Positions 33,426 to 41,518 of a stretch of 64,000 nt of DNA are shown here, piece by piece; within the stretch, counting starts at the first letter, position 1, and the number at the start of each line of letters is the position of its first letter. The position numbers and the translations under genes are program-made. The stretch is from Syntrophales bacterium. GTDB lineage: Bacteria > Desulfobacterota > Syntrophia > Syntrophales > UBA2210. A model generated the notes under the pieces. That model saw only the letters and a list, made by a program, of their open reading frames with translations. It ran no database searches and was not told where the DNA came from. The DNA lies in assembly GCA_023228425.1 (NCBI GenBank), contig JALOBE010000012.1, positions 4,491 to 68,490 of the forward strand, read 5' to 3'.

Positions 33426-34541
33426 ATGATCGTCGGGGTACTCAGAGAAACAAAAGAAGGGGAACACAGGTTCGCCATGACTCCCGCGGGGGTGCGGGCA
33501 CTTAAATCTGACGGCCACAGAATTCTTCTTGAGCGGGACGGGGGAGAAGGAAGCGGCATTTCCAACGATGAATTCACGCGGGAGGGTGCCGAGATAACCG
33601 ATGCGGATTCCATATATACCGATGCGGAACTCATCGTCAAGGTCAAGGAGCCGCTGAAAGAGGAACGTTTTCGGTACCGCAGGGGACAGATGCTTTTTAC
33701 CTTTCTCCACCTCGCCTCATCGGAAACCCTGACAGACGATGTTCTCGCCAGCGGCGTCACGGGAATCGCCTATGAAACCGTTGAAGAACCGGGCGGGCGC
33801 CTGCCGCTGCTGACACCCATGAGCGAGGTGGCGGGAAGAATGTCCATACAGATGGCCATGCGCTTTCTGGAAAAGGGAAGTGGCGGTCGGGGAGTTCTTC
33901 TCAGCGGAGTACCGGGGGTCGCGCCCGGGGAAGTAGTCATCATCGGCTGTGGGACCGTGGGGCTGAACGCCGCCAGAATCGCCAGCGAGTTGGGCGCTCA
34001 TGTAACGGTTCTCGACACATCCTACGAACGTCTCAAGCACGTGGACCAGCTTCTCCACGGGAAGGTCATCACCCTTTATTCAAATCCCTACACGATTGAA
34101 CAGGCGACGGGTTATGCCGACGTGCTGATCGCGGCTGTTCTCGTCACGGGAACACGGGCGCCGGTACTCGTGACGGAAGACATGGTATCCCGCATGAAGA
34201 AGGGGTCCGTTATAATCGACGTGTCTGTGGACCAGGGAGGAACCGTGGAAACGATCCGACCCACGACGCACGATAACCCGGTGTACCATCTTCACGGTGT
34301 CCTGCATTGCGGAGTGACGAATATTCCCGCTTCCGTGCCGAGTACATCCACATTCGCTCTTGGAAACGCCACTATATCTTACATACGGGCTATTGCGGAA
34401 AAAGGCCTGTACGGGGCCGCCATTGAGAACGAGGCCATCGCCAGAGGAATAAACTGCGTCGATGGAATAATAACCCACGAGGCCGTGGCAAAGACCTTCG
34501 GCCGCGAATGGCTTCCCTGGGACAGGGTGTTGCGGAATTGA
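33426..34541 (+). CDS. ald: Alanine dehydrogenase
   Basis: Ald is an NAD-dependent enzyme that interconverts alanine with pyruvate and ammonia. The 371-residue product has the N-terminal MIVGVLRETKEGEHRFAMTP carrying the substrate-binding Arg, and the KVKEPLKEE lysine near residue 75. TFLHLASSETLTDDVL carries the catalytic histidine, and the Rossmann domain has VVIIGCGTVGLNAARIASELGA. AGAGG precedes the ATG at 33426; the frame opens 75 bases earlier without a site. It stands alone and converges with the sigma54 regulator. In an anaerobe it may serve amino-acid fermentation or ammonia assimilation (inference). Confidence 0.95.
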   Translation: MIVGVLRETKEGEHRFAMTPAGVRALKSDGHRILLERDGGEGSGISNDEFTREGAEITDADSIYTDAELIVKVKEPLKEERFRYRRGQMLFTFLHLASSETLTDDVLASGVTGIAYETVEEPGGRLPLLTPMSEVAGRMSIQMAMRFLEKGSGGRGVLLSGVPGVAPGEVVIIGCGTVGLNAARIASELGAHVTVLDTSYERLKHVDQLLHGKVITLYSNPYTIEQATGYADVLIAAVLVTGTRAPVLVTEDMVSRMKKGSVIIDVSVDQGGTVETIRPTTHDNPVYHLHGVLHCGVTNIPASVPSTSTFALGNATISYIRAIAEKGLYGAAIENEAIARGINCVDGIITHEAVAKTFGREWLPWDRVLRN

Positions 34542-34698
34542 CACCATCGATGCCTCGCTGAAAGCCATTGCGGACCCTTCCTGACGAGTTCGCCAACGTT
34601 GTCGGCAAGATCCGGGGCGGTTTATCAAAGCATGATGTGTTGTGAGGCACTGATCTCCCATCCCGGCAGGGATAGGGCACACTGTATTTTCCGGGACA

Positions 34699-36060
34699 TT
34701 ACTCGAGCTTGTATTCTTTTATCTTTCGCCACAACGTCGTGTGACCGATGCCGAGTTTTTTGGCCATGTAACGCTGGTTATTTTTATGTTTTTCGAATAT
34801 TTCCATAATGTAGCGTTTTTCGATTTCCTTGAGAGAAATGATCTCGTGATCATCATCGGAAGCAAAGCGATTTCGATACTGTTCATAGGCCAGTGGAAAA
34901 TCTTCAGCACGGAGGGTTTCATCCCCGGACAGGGCGATGGCCCGCTCACAGACGTTTCGGAGTTCCCGGACGTTCCCGGGCCAGTCATAGGCCATCAGGA
35001 CCTCCATGGCCTCCCGGGCGAGTGTTTTTTCCGGCCGGCCGAGTCGTTGTGAAATGTCCCGCAGAAAGTAGTCGACCAGTGGTTTTAAATCTTCCTTGCG
35101 TTCGCGCAGGGGAGGAATATACAGATCAACAACGGCAAGACGATAGAAGAGGTCGTTCCGGAATTTCCCCCCTGAGGCAAGGTCCCGGGCGTCCTTGTTG
35201 GTTGCCGAGATGAATCGCACGTCGATGGTTCGGCCGTGATGTTCACCCACCCTGCGAACCTCGCGGTCCTCGATGACCCTCAAAAGCTTTGATTGAAACT
35301 GCCGGCTGGATTCACCGATCTCGTCCATGAAAAGGGTCCCCCCCCCGGCCGCCTCGATGAGCCCGACCTTGTCCTTGAAGGCGCCGGTGAAGGATCCCTT
35401 TGCATGGCCGAAGAGTTCGCTTTCCAGGATTTCATCGGGAAGGGCAGCGCAGTTGATCGCTATGAAGGGCTTGTCCCGGCCGCCGGGCGCGTTGTTGTGA
35501 ATGGCCCTGGCCACCAGCTCCTTGCCTACGCCGCTTTCTCCGAAAATAAAAACATTCGTGTCGATCTCGGACATTTTCAGGGCCATATCTATGACCTCCC
35601 GCATGGCGGAAGAAGTGCCGACTATTTTTTCGAAGGTGTATATTTCATCCGCTGTTTTCAGATAGCTGACCTTTCTGCGGCTCTCCATGGCGGCTTCCAC
35701 CGACGCCAGGAGTTCCCTTTCGTCGACAGGCTTGATCATGTAGTCATAGACGCCCATTCTGATGGTCCTGATCACGGAATCAATGGAGCCGCAGGTGGTG
35801 GTGACAATAACCTCGGCCCGGGGTACCCGTTCTCTGGCCCACTGCAGAAAACTCTCACATCCATTGGTTGAAGGATGGCCCACATCGGCAATGATAACGT
35901 CGGCCTCGCTATTTTCCAGACACTGCATTGCCGAAGCTTCGGTAGCCACACCCACGGCGTCATAGCCTTCTTTTCTAAGAAGGGCCGTCAGGCTGAAGCG
36001 CGCGTCATCGTTGGCATCCATAACCAATACTTTATTCAAGAGGTCTTTCCGCCTTTCCAC
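34699..36060 (-). CDS. NtrC-family sigma54-dependent response regulator
   Basis: This 453-residue activator has three domains. The receiver (about 10-125) has ANDDARF acidic residues, the phospho-acceptor in IIADVGHPSTNG, and IKPVDERELL with the conserved Lys. The AAA+ domain (about 145-375) has Walker A GESGVGKE, the sigma54-contact loop GSFTGA (Ala to Ser in the usual GAFTGA) and Walker B LFMDEIGE. A Fis-type helix-turn-helix follows (NQRYMAKKLGIGHTTLWRKI). It lies 63 bp behind the second GTPase gene on the same strand, so it is probably part of that transcript. No histidine kinase is nearby, and I saw no obvious -24/-12 promoter in front of the GTPase genes. Confidence 0.93.
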   Translation of the reverse strand: MERRKDLLNKVLVMDANDDARFSLTALLRKEGYDAVGVATEASAMQCLENSEADVIIADVGHPSTNGCESFLQWARERVPRAEVIVTTTCGSIDSVIRTIRMGVYDYMIKPVDERELLASVEAAMESRRKVSYLKTADEIYTFEKIVGTSSAMREVIDMALKMSEIDTNVFIFGESGVGKELVARAIHNNAPGGRDKPFIAINCAALPDEILESELFGHAKGSFTGAFKDKVGLIEAAGGGTLFMDEIGESSRQFQSKLLRVIEDREVRRVGEHHGRTIDVRFISATNKDARDLASGGKFRNDLFYRLAVVDLYIPPLRERKEDLKPLVDYFLRDISQRLGRPEKTLAREAMEVLMAYDWPGNVRELRNVCERAIALSGDETLRAEDFPLAYEQYRNRFASDDDHEIISLKEIEKRYIMEIFEKHKNNQRYMAKKLGIGHTTLWRKIKEYKLE

Positions 36061-36123
36061 AGGACAATCCGGTGTGTCTCTTTATCATCATCATCACTGG
36101 TCAAAAGTCAAGGCACGAGAGCC

Positions 36124-37872
36124 TCACCGCTCCGCTGGAGCGGCATACCGTTGTCCCTTCAGTACCTCGTCCAGGGCAGTCAGACTCGACCTGATGTTCT
36201 CCTGCAACCGCTCCATTTCGGCTCCCCGTTCGTTGATCGCCTCATGGACCAGCCGGTTCAATTCCTCTTTCATGATATCGGCCAACCCCTGCGCGGCGAG
36301 AGCGATCATCCTGTCGGAGCGTTTATAAAAGTGCCACCCCATATAAAAGGAGATCAGGATGAGGCTCGCCAAGGCCGCCAGCCCGCGGGACGAAAAAAGG
36401 GAAAGGGCCATCAGGGCCAACGTCCCGAGAGCCGAAAAGAAGCCGGGATGGTCAAAAAATGATTTCCAGGCATGCTCTCCGGGCAGAACCAGCAGAAAGA
36501 TCACGAGGAGCAGAGCATAGGCCAGATGCTGGCGGAAGGTGTAAAGAGGTCCGAATATTTTCCCGGTTTCCCTTCCCTGGCCCGTAAAGAGGCGGGCAAG
36601 ACCGGTTTCGAAGACGGCCCTCACCGGAGCGGTATCAAGTGAACAGGCCAGTTCATCCGGCAGTTCGGAACGTTCGAAGCGCCGATAGAGATCCGACCTG
36701 AGACGCTCTCCCCGGGCTGTAAGGTGCCGGGCCAGAGTATTCGAGATATGCTCAACGGCCTGCCGTCGAGCGGCGATGATTTTTTCATGATCACCGATGG
36801 CGGCCCCTTTCAGGCGCCCGGCCAGGGCCGATATGATTCGCCCCGGACCGACCAGATCACGGCCGGCGGCGAGATTGTCCGCCAGGTACTGTTTCGCGAA
36901 AACCTCCACCCAGGGAGCGGCCGCGATGTAAATGTCGTCGAGCACTCTTTTTCGTTCCTCCCCGGTCATGGTGGATCCTGCCGGGATCATGCCGCCCAGG
37001 TCGTCAAGGTTGTGCCGCTCCATCTCCAGGGCTCTCAAGACCGGCTCCAGTTCCGCGTGAATGTTTGCCGCCTTGATACGTCGAATTTCCTTGATGTCCC
37101 GGGTACGGAACAGTTCCCTCCGGAGCAGGGGAAACTGGTTCCAGGCGGAAAGACCGATGCCCTCGAAAGCCTCCGTCGCTGAAACATGATACAGGACCGG
37201 TTCGCTGATCCCGATGTTTCCGAGGTGACTTGTCAGACTCCCCAGGACTGTCACCAGCCGTTCATGGGCCGATGCCGAAATGCCATCCCGGAAGAAAAGG
37301 TCCGTTTTGTTCAGAACAAAATAGCAGTTGCCGCGATCCTTGGGCAGGAGCTGCAAAAAATCGTACAATTGTCCATCGGCGTATTTTTCGGGAGAAATGA
37401 CCCAAATAAGCATGTCCAGAACGTCGAGAAGGGCCATCACTGTTCCCCGGTGAGCCTCGTTGACGCTGTCGTAGTCGGGAAGATCACACAAAACCACATG
37501 GCGGACCTCCTCTGCTTCGTGGACATACTCGCACCGGGGAAGTGAGGCGTCCTCCGTGAGCTCCGGAGGTGGAACAGCGCTGTGCCGATACACCAGAACC
37601 GCGTCAGTGTGGGGCCTCCGATGGCTCGTGGACGCGATGTACTCGCGGGCAAGGGCGTTCATCACCGATGATTTTCCCACGCCGGTTCCACCCATGAGGC
37701 CGACAGTCAGAATGTTGTCTCCAAGACTTTCAAGTTTCTTCCTGATTTCCCGGACAGCCAGAAACAACTCCCCGCGCTTATCTCCCCCCAGGAACATCAG
37801 GGGGACATCACCGGAAAGAATCTTCTCCAGGCCCTCCACGTTCCGGCTCAGCACCATTCGCTCGTCAGTCAT
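36124..37872 (-). CDS. Membrane-associated GTPase B of a tandem pair
   Basis: This 582-residue GTPase-domain protein resembles bacterial dynamin-like or YjdA/YfjP-type large GTPases. G1 is GGTGVGKSS near residue 61, switch region HRRPHTD follows, G3 is DLPDYDS, and G4 NKTD. The middle is helical. Hydrophobic segments around residues 455-525 (LAYALLLVIFLLVLPG and LASLILISFYMGWHF among them) anchor it in the inner membrane, and a C-terminal helical region (KEELNRLVHEAINERGAEM) follows. It shares SPEKYAD and D-x-PD-x-DSV with GTPase A, showing common ancestry. The ATG overlaps the GTPase A stop by 4 bp. The function is unknown; membrane remodelling or stress response are possibilities. Confidence 0.75.
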   Translation of the reverse strand: MTDERMVLSRNVEGLEKILSGDVPLMFLGGDKRGELFLAVREIRKKLESLGDNILTVGLMGGTGVGKSSVMNALAREYIASTSHRRPHTDAVLVYRHSAVPPPELTEDASLPRCEYVHEAEEVRHVVLCDLPDYDSVNEAHRGTVMALLDVLDMLIWVISPEKYADGQLYDFLQLLPKDRGNCYFVLNKTDLFFRDGISASAHERLVTVLGSLTSHLGNIGISEPVLYHVSATEAFEGIGLSAWNQFPLLRRELFRTRDIKEIRRIKAANIHAELEPVLRALEMERHNLDDLGGMIPAGSTMTGEERKRVLDDIYIAAAPWVEVFAKQYLADNLAAGRDLVGPGRIISALAGRLKGAAIGDHEKIIAARRQAVEHISNTLARHLTARGERLRSDLYRRFERSELPDELACSLDTAPVRAVFETGLARLFTGQGRETGKIFGPLYTFRQHLAYALLLVIFLLVLPGEHAWKSFFDHPGFFSALGTLALMALSLFSSRGLAALASLILISFYMGWHFYKRSDRMIALAAQGLADIMKEELNRLVHEAINERGAEMERLQENIRSSLTALDEVLKGQRYAAPAER

Positions 37873-39608
37873 GGTTCATGCTCCAGACACGCCTTCAGAG
37901 AGAGCAGATTCTCCCGCACCGCCTCCGGCGTCAGATGCGCCTTGAGCACTGCCTCGTAGCGTTCTTTCTGCTCCATGAAAATGGAATGGATTCCATCCTG
38001 GTATCGCCGGTTCATTTCGCGGGAAATCATTCGAAGCTCCCGGTAGATGAACAGTTCGACGGAACCTTTGGTGATGAGGGGGGCAAGAACAGCGTCGAAG
38101 GCGAGCTCCAACAGCGCGAGTCCGCCGCCCATGACCGTCTGGAAGGATAGTATGGCTGCCCCCCAGAGTACCGACGTCGTGTAGATTCCCAGCCGCTTGC
38201 TTTTCGGAAGGCCTGCTTCAAGATCACGGATCGTTGTTTCGAGCCACCCGGCCAGGTTCTCCTGCTCCCGGGAAATCCGGGCTTCCACCGTCTCCGTGCC
38301 GAGGGGCAGGCGATTATCCCGAAGCGCCTTGAACAGAGGAGCATCCGGATCAGGGGGGGAAAGGTTTTCAAGCACGAGCCGGTTCAACCGTTCCATTGCT
38401 TCTACCAGAGGCATCGTGTCGACTTGTCCGCGGACCTTCAGCAGCTCCTGTCCTCTTCCCCCGGCAGATCCTGAACCGCCGGGGATGAGAAACAGGAAGG
38501 GTGCCCGGAGGATGGACATGATGTATTGCCGGGGCCTCGCAAGCAGGTCATAGGCACTGAATATCGCGCGGAGTTCTTTTTTAAGAGTCTGCAGATTGTG
38601 TTCGCCGTACCGGGCAGCCATGGTATCGAGCAAGGCCCCGGACTCGTGAGCTGTGAGGTCGTCGAGCTCTTTCAGCCACGCCCTCCCTGCCTCTTCCTCC
38701 TCCCGGGAACAGATCAGCAGCCGTCCCGTCTTTTCCGTCAGTATCCGCCTGAACCGTCTTTCTTCTTCTTTGATGACGTCATGCAGGGCCGAGGGCGGAT
38801 ACTCGTCAAGAACGGCGTCTATGAACCTCTGAAGACCGGCCTTCAGAATGTCTTCCGGTTTTTCGGCATTGTTGATGAACGGTATGGTAAAAAAATGACT
38901 GTCTCGAATCGGAATGCCCCGGTCTCTGAAAACGGCCGGCAGCTCATCCTCCACCTGACTTTTGTCCGCTTTATTGAAAAGCAGGTAAAATGGTTTGCCT
39001 TCGCGGTGCATTCTCTGGAGAAGACTCGACGGGATCAGGTCGGCATATTTCTCCTGGCTCGTCACAAAGACGATCACGTGGGAAAGAAGGTACAGAGCCT
39101 CCGCGATGCTTCGGTGGCGGCGTTCAACAGAGTCCACATCGGGGGTATCGACAAATACAAGGTGGCGTCTGCTGTCGTCATCATGCTCGACGTACACAAA
39201 ATAATGTTCCCGAGGATCGTCGTTGAAGGACGGAACAGTATCCACGGGTACGCGTTTCAGCCTCATGGAGGAAAAGGGAAACCCCTCTTCTATCGACAAC
39301 CCGCGGTGGCCGGAGGCGACTGGTGATGTGGTGGTGGGACGTTCGACGCCGGCGGGGCTCACCTCTCGACCCGCGAGCCCGTTGAAGACCGTCGATTTCC
39401 CCGTTCCCGTACCACCCATGCAGGAAACCCACAGGCATGGAAGACGCGCCCGGTAAAAATAGACGGCATACTCCTGTTCGAGTTCCCGTGCCGTCCCCAA
39501 GAGCTCTCCTGCCGATCGGGTCAAGCCGGGAAACTGTATACTGTGCCAGGAAATCCCTCTGAGCAGGGCGAGCGCATTCGTCGAGCCGAAATCGGCCGTG
39601 GGGATCAT
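37869..39608 (-). CDS. Membrane-associated GTPase A of a tandem pair
   Basis: This 579-residue paralogue of the following gene has G1 GGTGTGKST near residue 65, switch I region ERPTTTS with the conserved threonines, G3 DTPDVDSVERRHRS and G4 NKAD. SQEKYAD is shared with GTPase B. The central part is helical; near residues 480-525 there are hydrophobic stretches (IYTTSVLWGAAILSFQTVMG and LALLELAFDAVLAPLI) consistent with a membrane paddle. A helical tail carries MNRRYQDGIHSIFMEQKERY. AGGA lies eleven bases before the ATG. It heads the GTPase A-GTPase B-regulator transcript. I do not recognise a named family. Confidence 0.75.
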   Translation of the reverse strand: MIPTADFGSTNALALLRGISWHSIQFPGLTRSAGELLGTARELEQEYAVYFYRARLPCLWVSCMGGTGTGKSTVFNGLAGREVSPAGVERPTTTSPVASGHRGLSIEEGFPFSSMRLKRVPVDTVPSFNDDPREHYFVYVEHDDDSRRHLVFVDTPDVDSVERRHRSIAEALYLLSHVIVFVTSQEKYADLIPSSLLQRMHREGKPFYLLFNKADKSQVEDELPAVFRDRGIPIRDSHFFTIPFINNAEKPEDILKAGLQRFIDAVLDEYPPSALHDVIKEEERRFRRILTEKTGRLLICSREEEEAGRAWLKELDDLTAHESGALLDTMAARYGEHNLQTLKKELRAIFSAYDLLARPRQYIMSILRAPFLFLIPGGSGSAGGRGQELLKVRGQVDTMPLVEAMERLNRLVLENLSPPDPDAPLFKALRDNRLPLGTETVEARISREQENLAGWLETTIRDLEAGLPKSKRLGIYTTSVLWGAAILSFQTVMGGGLALLELAFDAVLAPLITKGSVELFIYRELRMISREMNRRYQDGIHSIFMEQKERYEAVLKAHLTPEAVRENLLSLKACLEHEP

Positions 39609-39801
39609 AGAGTATTCGATTCCTTGATACCGTACTAGGAAGCACTCGGCGGGACGATCGAAGCCGTCCGGTCATGGTACTCCACATAAACGCTCATGAA
39701 GCCTACCAGATAGCACACCAAACATCAACGCGAATGATTCAGCGCGCATTGTAAACCGTCCCTTGACTTTCGACGCTAACCCGGGCTAGCTACTGTACAT
39801 T

Positions 39802-41250
39802 ATGAAGAAAGTATCGCCCGCCATACTGCTCGTCAACCCCTGGATTCACGACTTCGCGGCTTTCGATGCCTGGTCGAAACCCCTGGGTCTGCTATATATT
39901 GCATCGGTGCTGAGGGCTGAAGGTTTTTCCGCCAGGATTATCGACTGCCTTGACTGGCGGCACCCTTCACCACGTCCCGGACCGAAAAGGCTGGATAACG
40001 GGAGTGGACACTTTCGCAAAACGGAGATTCCAAAACCCGCGTCCATCGCTCATATACCACGAAAATACAGCCGGTATGGCATGGATCCTCTTGACTTCAG
40101 GAGGGATCTCCTGAGCCATGAAAAACCCGACGCCGTTTTCATAACTTCCATGATGACCTACTGGTACCCCGGCGTTTTTGAAGCTATCGGCATCGTAAAG
40201 AAATGCCTGCCGGGAGTCCCGGTGGTTCTCGGAGGAATCTACGCGACCCTCTGCCCGGATCATGCCCTGAAGTTCTCCGGCGCCGACCTGGTGGTCACCG
40301 GTGATGTTCTTCCCGCGGCTCCGGGGAGAGTACACCTCTCATCCGCCGCCGGCGGGCGCATGCGGACTCCGTCGAACCTTCAGGGTATCCTTGAAGAAGT
40401 TGTCGGTTGTGCCTTGGATATGCACTCCCGTTACGACAGTCTCGATGCTCTGCCCTACCCTGCCTATGACCTGCTTCCGGCCCCGGATGTGGTAGCGCTT
40501 GTCACCTCCAGGGGCTGTCCTTATTCCTGCACCTACTGTGCTTCGCCGTACTTGCATGAGAGTTTCGAGACCCGTGATCCCCATGCCGTTGTCGATGAAA
40601 TAGCCTTCTGGAATGGCCAGATGGGCATCAGGAACTTCTCATTCTATGACGACGCGCTTCTCGTCGATTCGAAAAACCGGGCCGTCCCCATGCTCGAAGA
40701 GATTATTCGGCGAAAGCTCGACTGTTCATTCCATTGCCCGAACGGACTCCATATCAGGGAAATCAATCGCCAAACGGCATCGCTGCTTTACCGGGCGGGC
40801 TTCAAAACCCTTCGTTTCGGCCTTGAGACCGCCGGAGCCAGGGAGCAGATCGAATTCGACGTCAAGGTATCTGACGAAGAAGCTGAACAGGCCGTCCGTT
40901 ACCTGATCGAGGCGGGATACCGGGGAGAAGACATCGGCATGTACCTCCTCTGCGGACTGCCCGGGCAGGAGGTTTCGAACGTCATGGCCGGCATAGCCTT
41001 TGTGGCGTCTCTTGGCGCATATCCCATTATAACTGAATACTCCCCGATCCCCGGGACCTTTCTGTGGCACGATGCCGTTGCCGTCTCGAGCCTCGATCTT
41101 GAGAAGGAACCCCTGTTTCACAACAACACTATTCTTCCCTGCGGAGGTGCTACAATGAGCACCACTGCCCGGCAGGATGTAAAGACAGCGGCCCGGGCCT
41201 GTCGAAAAACCTTGATTCAAGGCGGGGAAACCATTAGTATGCACGCATAA
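39802..41250 (+). CDS. B12-binding-type radical SAM protein
   Basis: This 482-residue protein has the domain plan of cobalamin-dependent radical SAM enzymes. The N-terminal part (NPWIHDFAAFDAWSKPLGLLYI, shown in part, then ARIIDCLDW and VPVVLGGIYATLC) resembles a B12-binding Rossmann fold. The cluster motif is RGCPYSCTYC near residue 237. FGLETAGAREQ and the later GLPGQE are typical of the barrel. No classic DxHxxG cobalamin motif is obvious, so B12 may not be bound. No ribosome-binding site is visible before the ATG. The substrate is unknown. The gene is followed within a dozen bases by the small membrane protein gene. Confidence 0.85.
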   Translation: MKKVSPAILLVNPWIHDFAAFDAWSKPLGLLYIASVLRAEGFSARIIDCLDWRHPSPRPGPKRLDNGSGHFRKTEIPKPASIAHIPRKYSRYGMDPLDFRRDLLSHEKPDAVFITSMMTYWYPGVFEAIGIVKKCLPGVPVVLGGIYATLCPDHALKFSGADLVVTGDVLPAAPGRVHLSSAAGGRMRTPSNLQGILEEVVGCALDMHSRYDSLDALPYPAYDLLPAPDVVALVTSRGCPYSCTYCASPYLHESFETRDPHAVVDEIAFWNGQMGIRNFSFYDDALLVDSKNRAVPMLEEIIRRKLDCSFHCPNGLHIREINRQTASLLYRAGFKTLRFGLETAGAREQIEFDVKVSDEEAEQAVRYLIEAGYRGEDIGMYLLCGLPGQEVSNVMAGIAFVASLGAYPIITEYSPIPGTFLWHDAVAVSSLDLEKEPLFHNNTILPCGGATMSTTARQDVKTAARACRKTLIQGGETISMHA

Positions 41251-41260
41251 CGTGATTCCT

Positions 41261-41518
41261 ATGAATGGTATTCTGTGGTGGACAAAACAGATCGCTGTTG
41301 CTGTTATTTCGGTGCTGTTCCTCATCAAGGGCATCCATGTCCTTGTGGGTGCCTACCAGCTTGACAACCCCTTTGAATTCATTATGTACTTTTTCTCGTC
41401 ATGCCTGCTCATCCTTGTCAGCGCCAGCATCCTTCTCTATCCGGCCTTCAGGATCTATGGAAGGATCCGGGGAGAAAAACAGGAACAGGGACATGCAGGG
41501 GAGAGTTCCCATGAATAA
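41261..41518 (+). CDS. Small two-helix membrane protein
   Basis: This 85-residue hypothetical protein has two hydrophobic segments (IAVAVISVLFLIKGIHVLV and FIMYFFSSCLLILVSASILL) and a charged C-terminus (RIRGEKQEQGHAGESSHE). It sits ten bases behind the radical SAM gene and its stop overlaps the M16 peptidase start by 8 bp, so it is part of one transcript. Ribosome-binding signals are poor; a GTG nine bases earlier (41252) is an alternative. No family is recognised. Confidence 0.6.
   Translation: MNGILWWTKQIAVAVISVLFLIKGIHVLVGAYQLDNPFEFIMYFFSSCLLILVSASILLYPAFRIYGRIRGEKQEQGHAGESSHE

Noticed and set aside
38526..39326. Plus-strand open frame (266 codons) inside GTPase A
   Set aside because: Mirror frame of a gene with G1, G3 and G4 motifs on the minus strand; no independent support.
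39763..39792. Promoter TTGACT with a downstream TAGCTA before the B12-type radical SAM gene
   Set aside because: The -10 matches too poorly and would leave almost no leader; not enough support to list.
41265..41510. N-terminal extension of the M16 peptidase back to 41265
   Set aside because: The ATG at 41511 has a strong ribosome-binding site and yields a signal peptide at once; the extension only shadows the small membrane protein gene.
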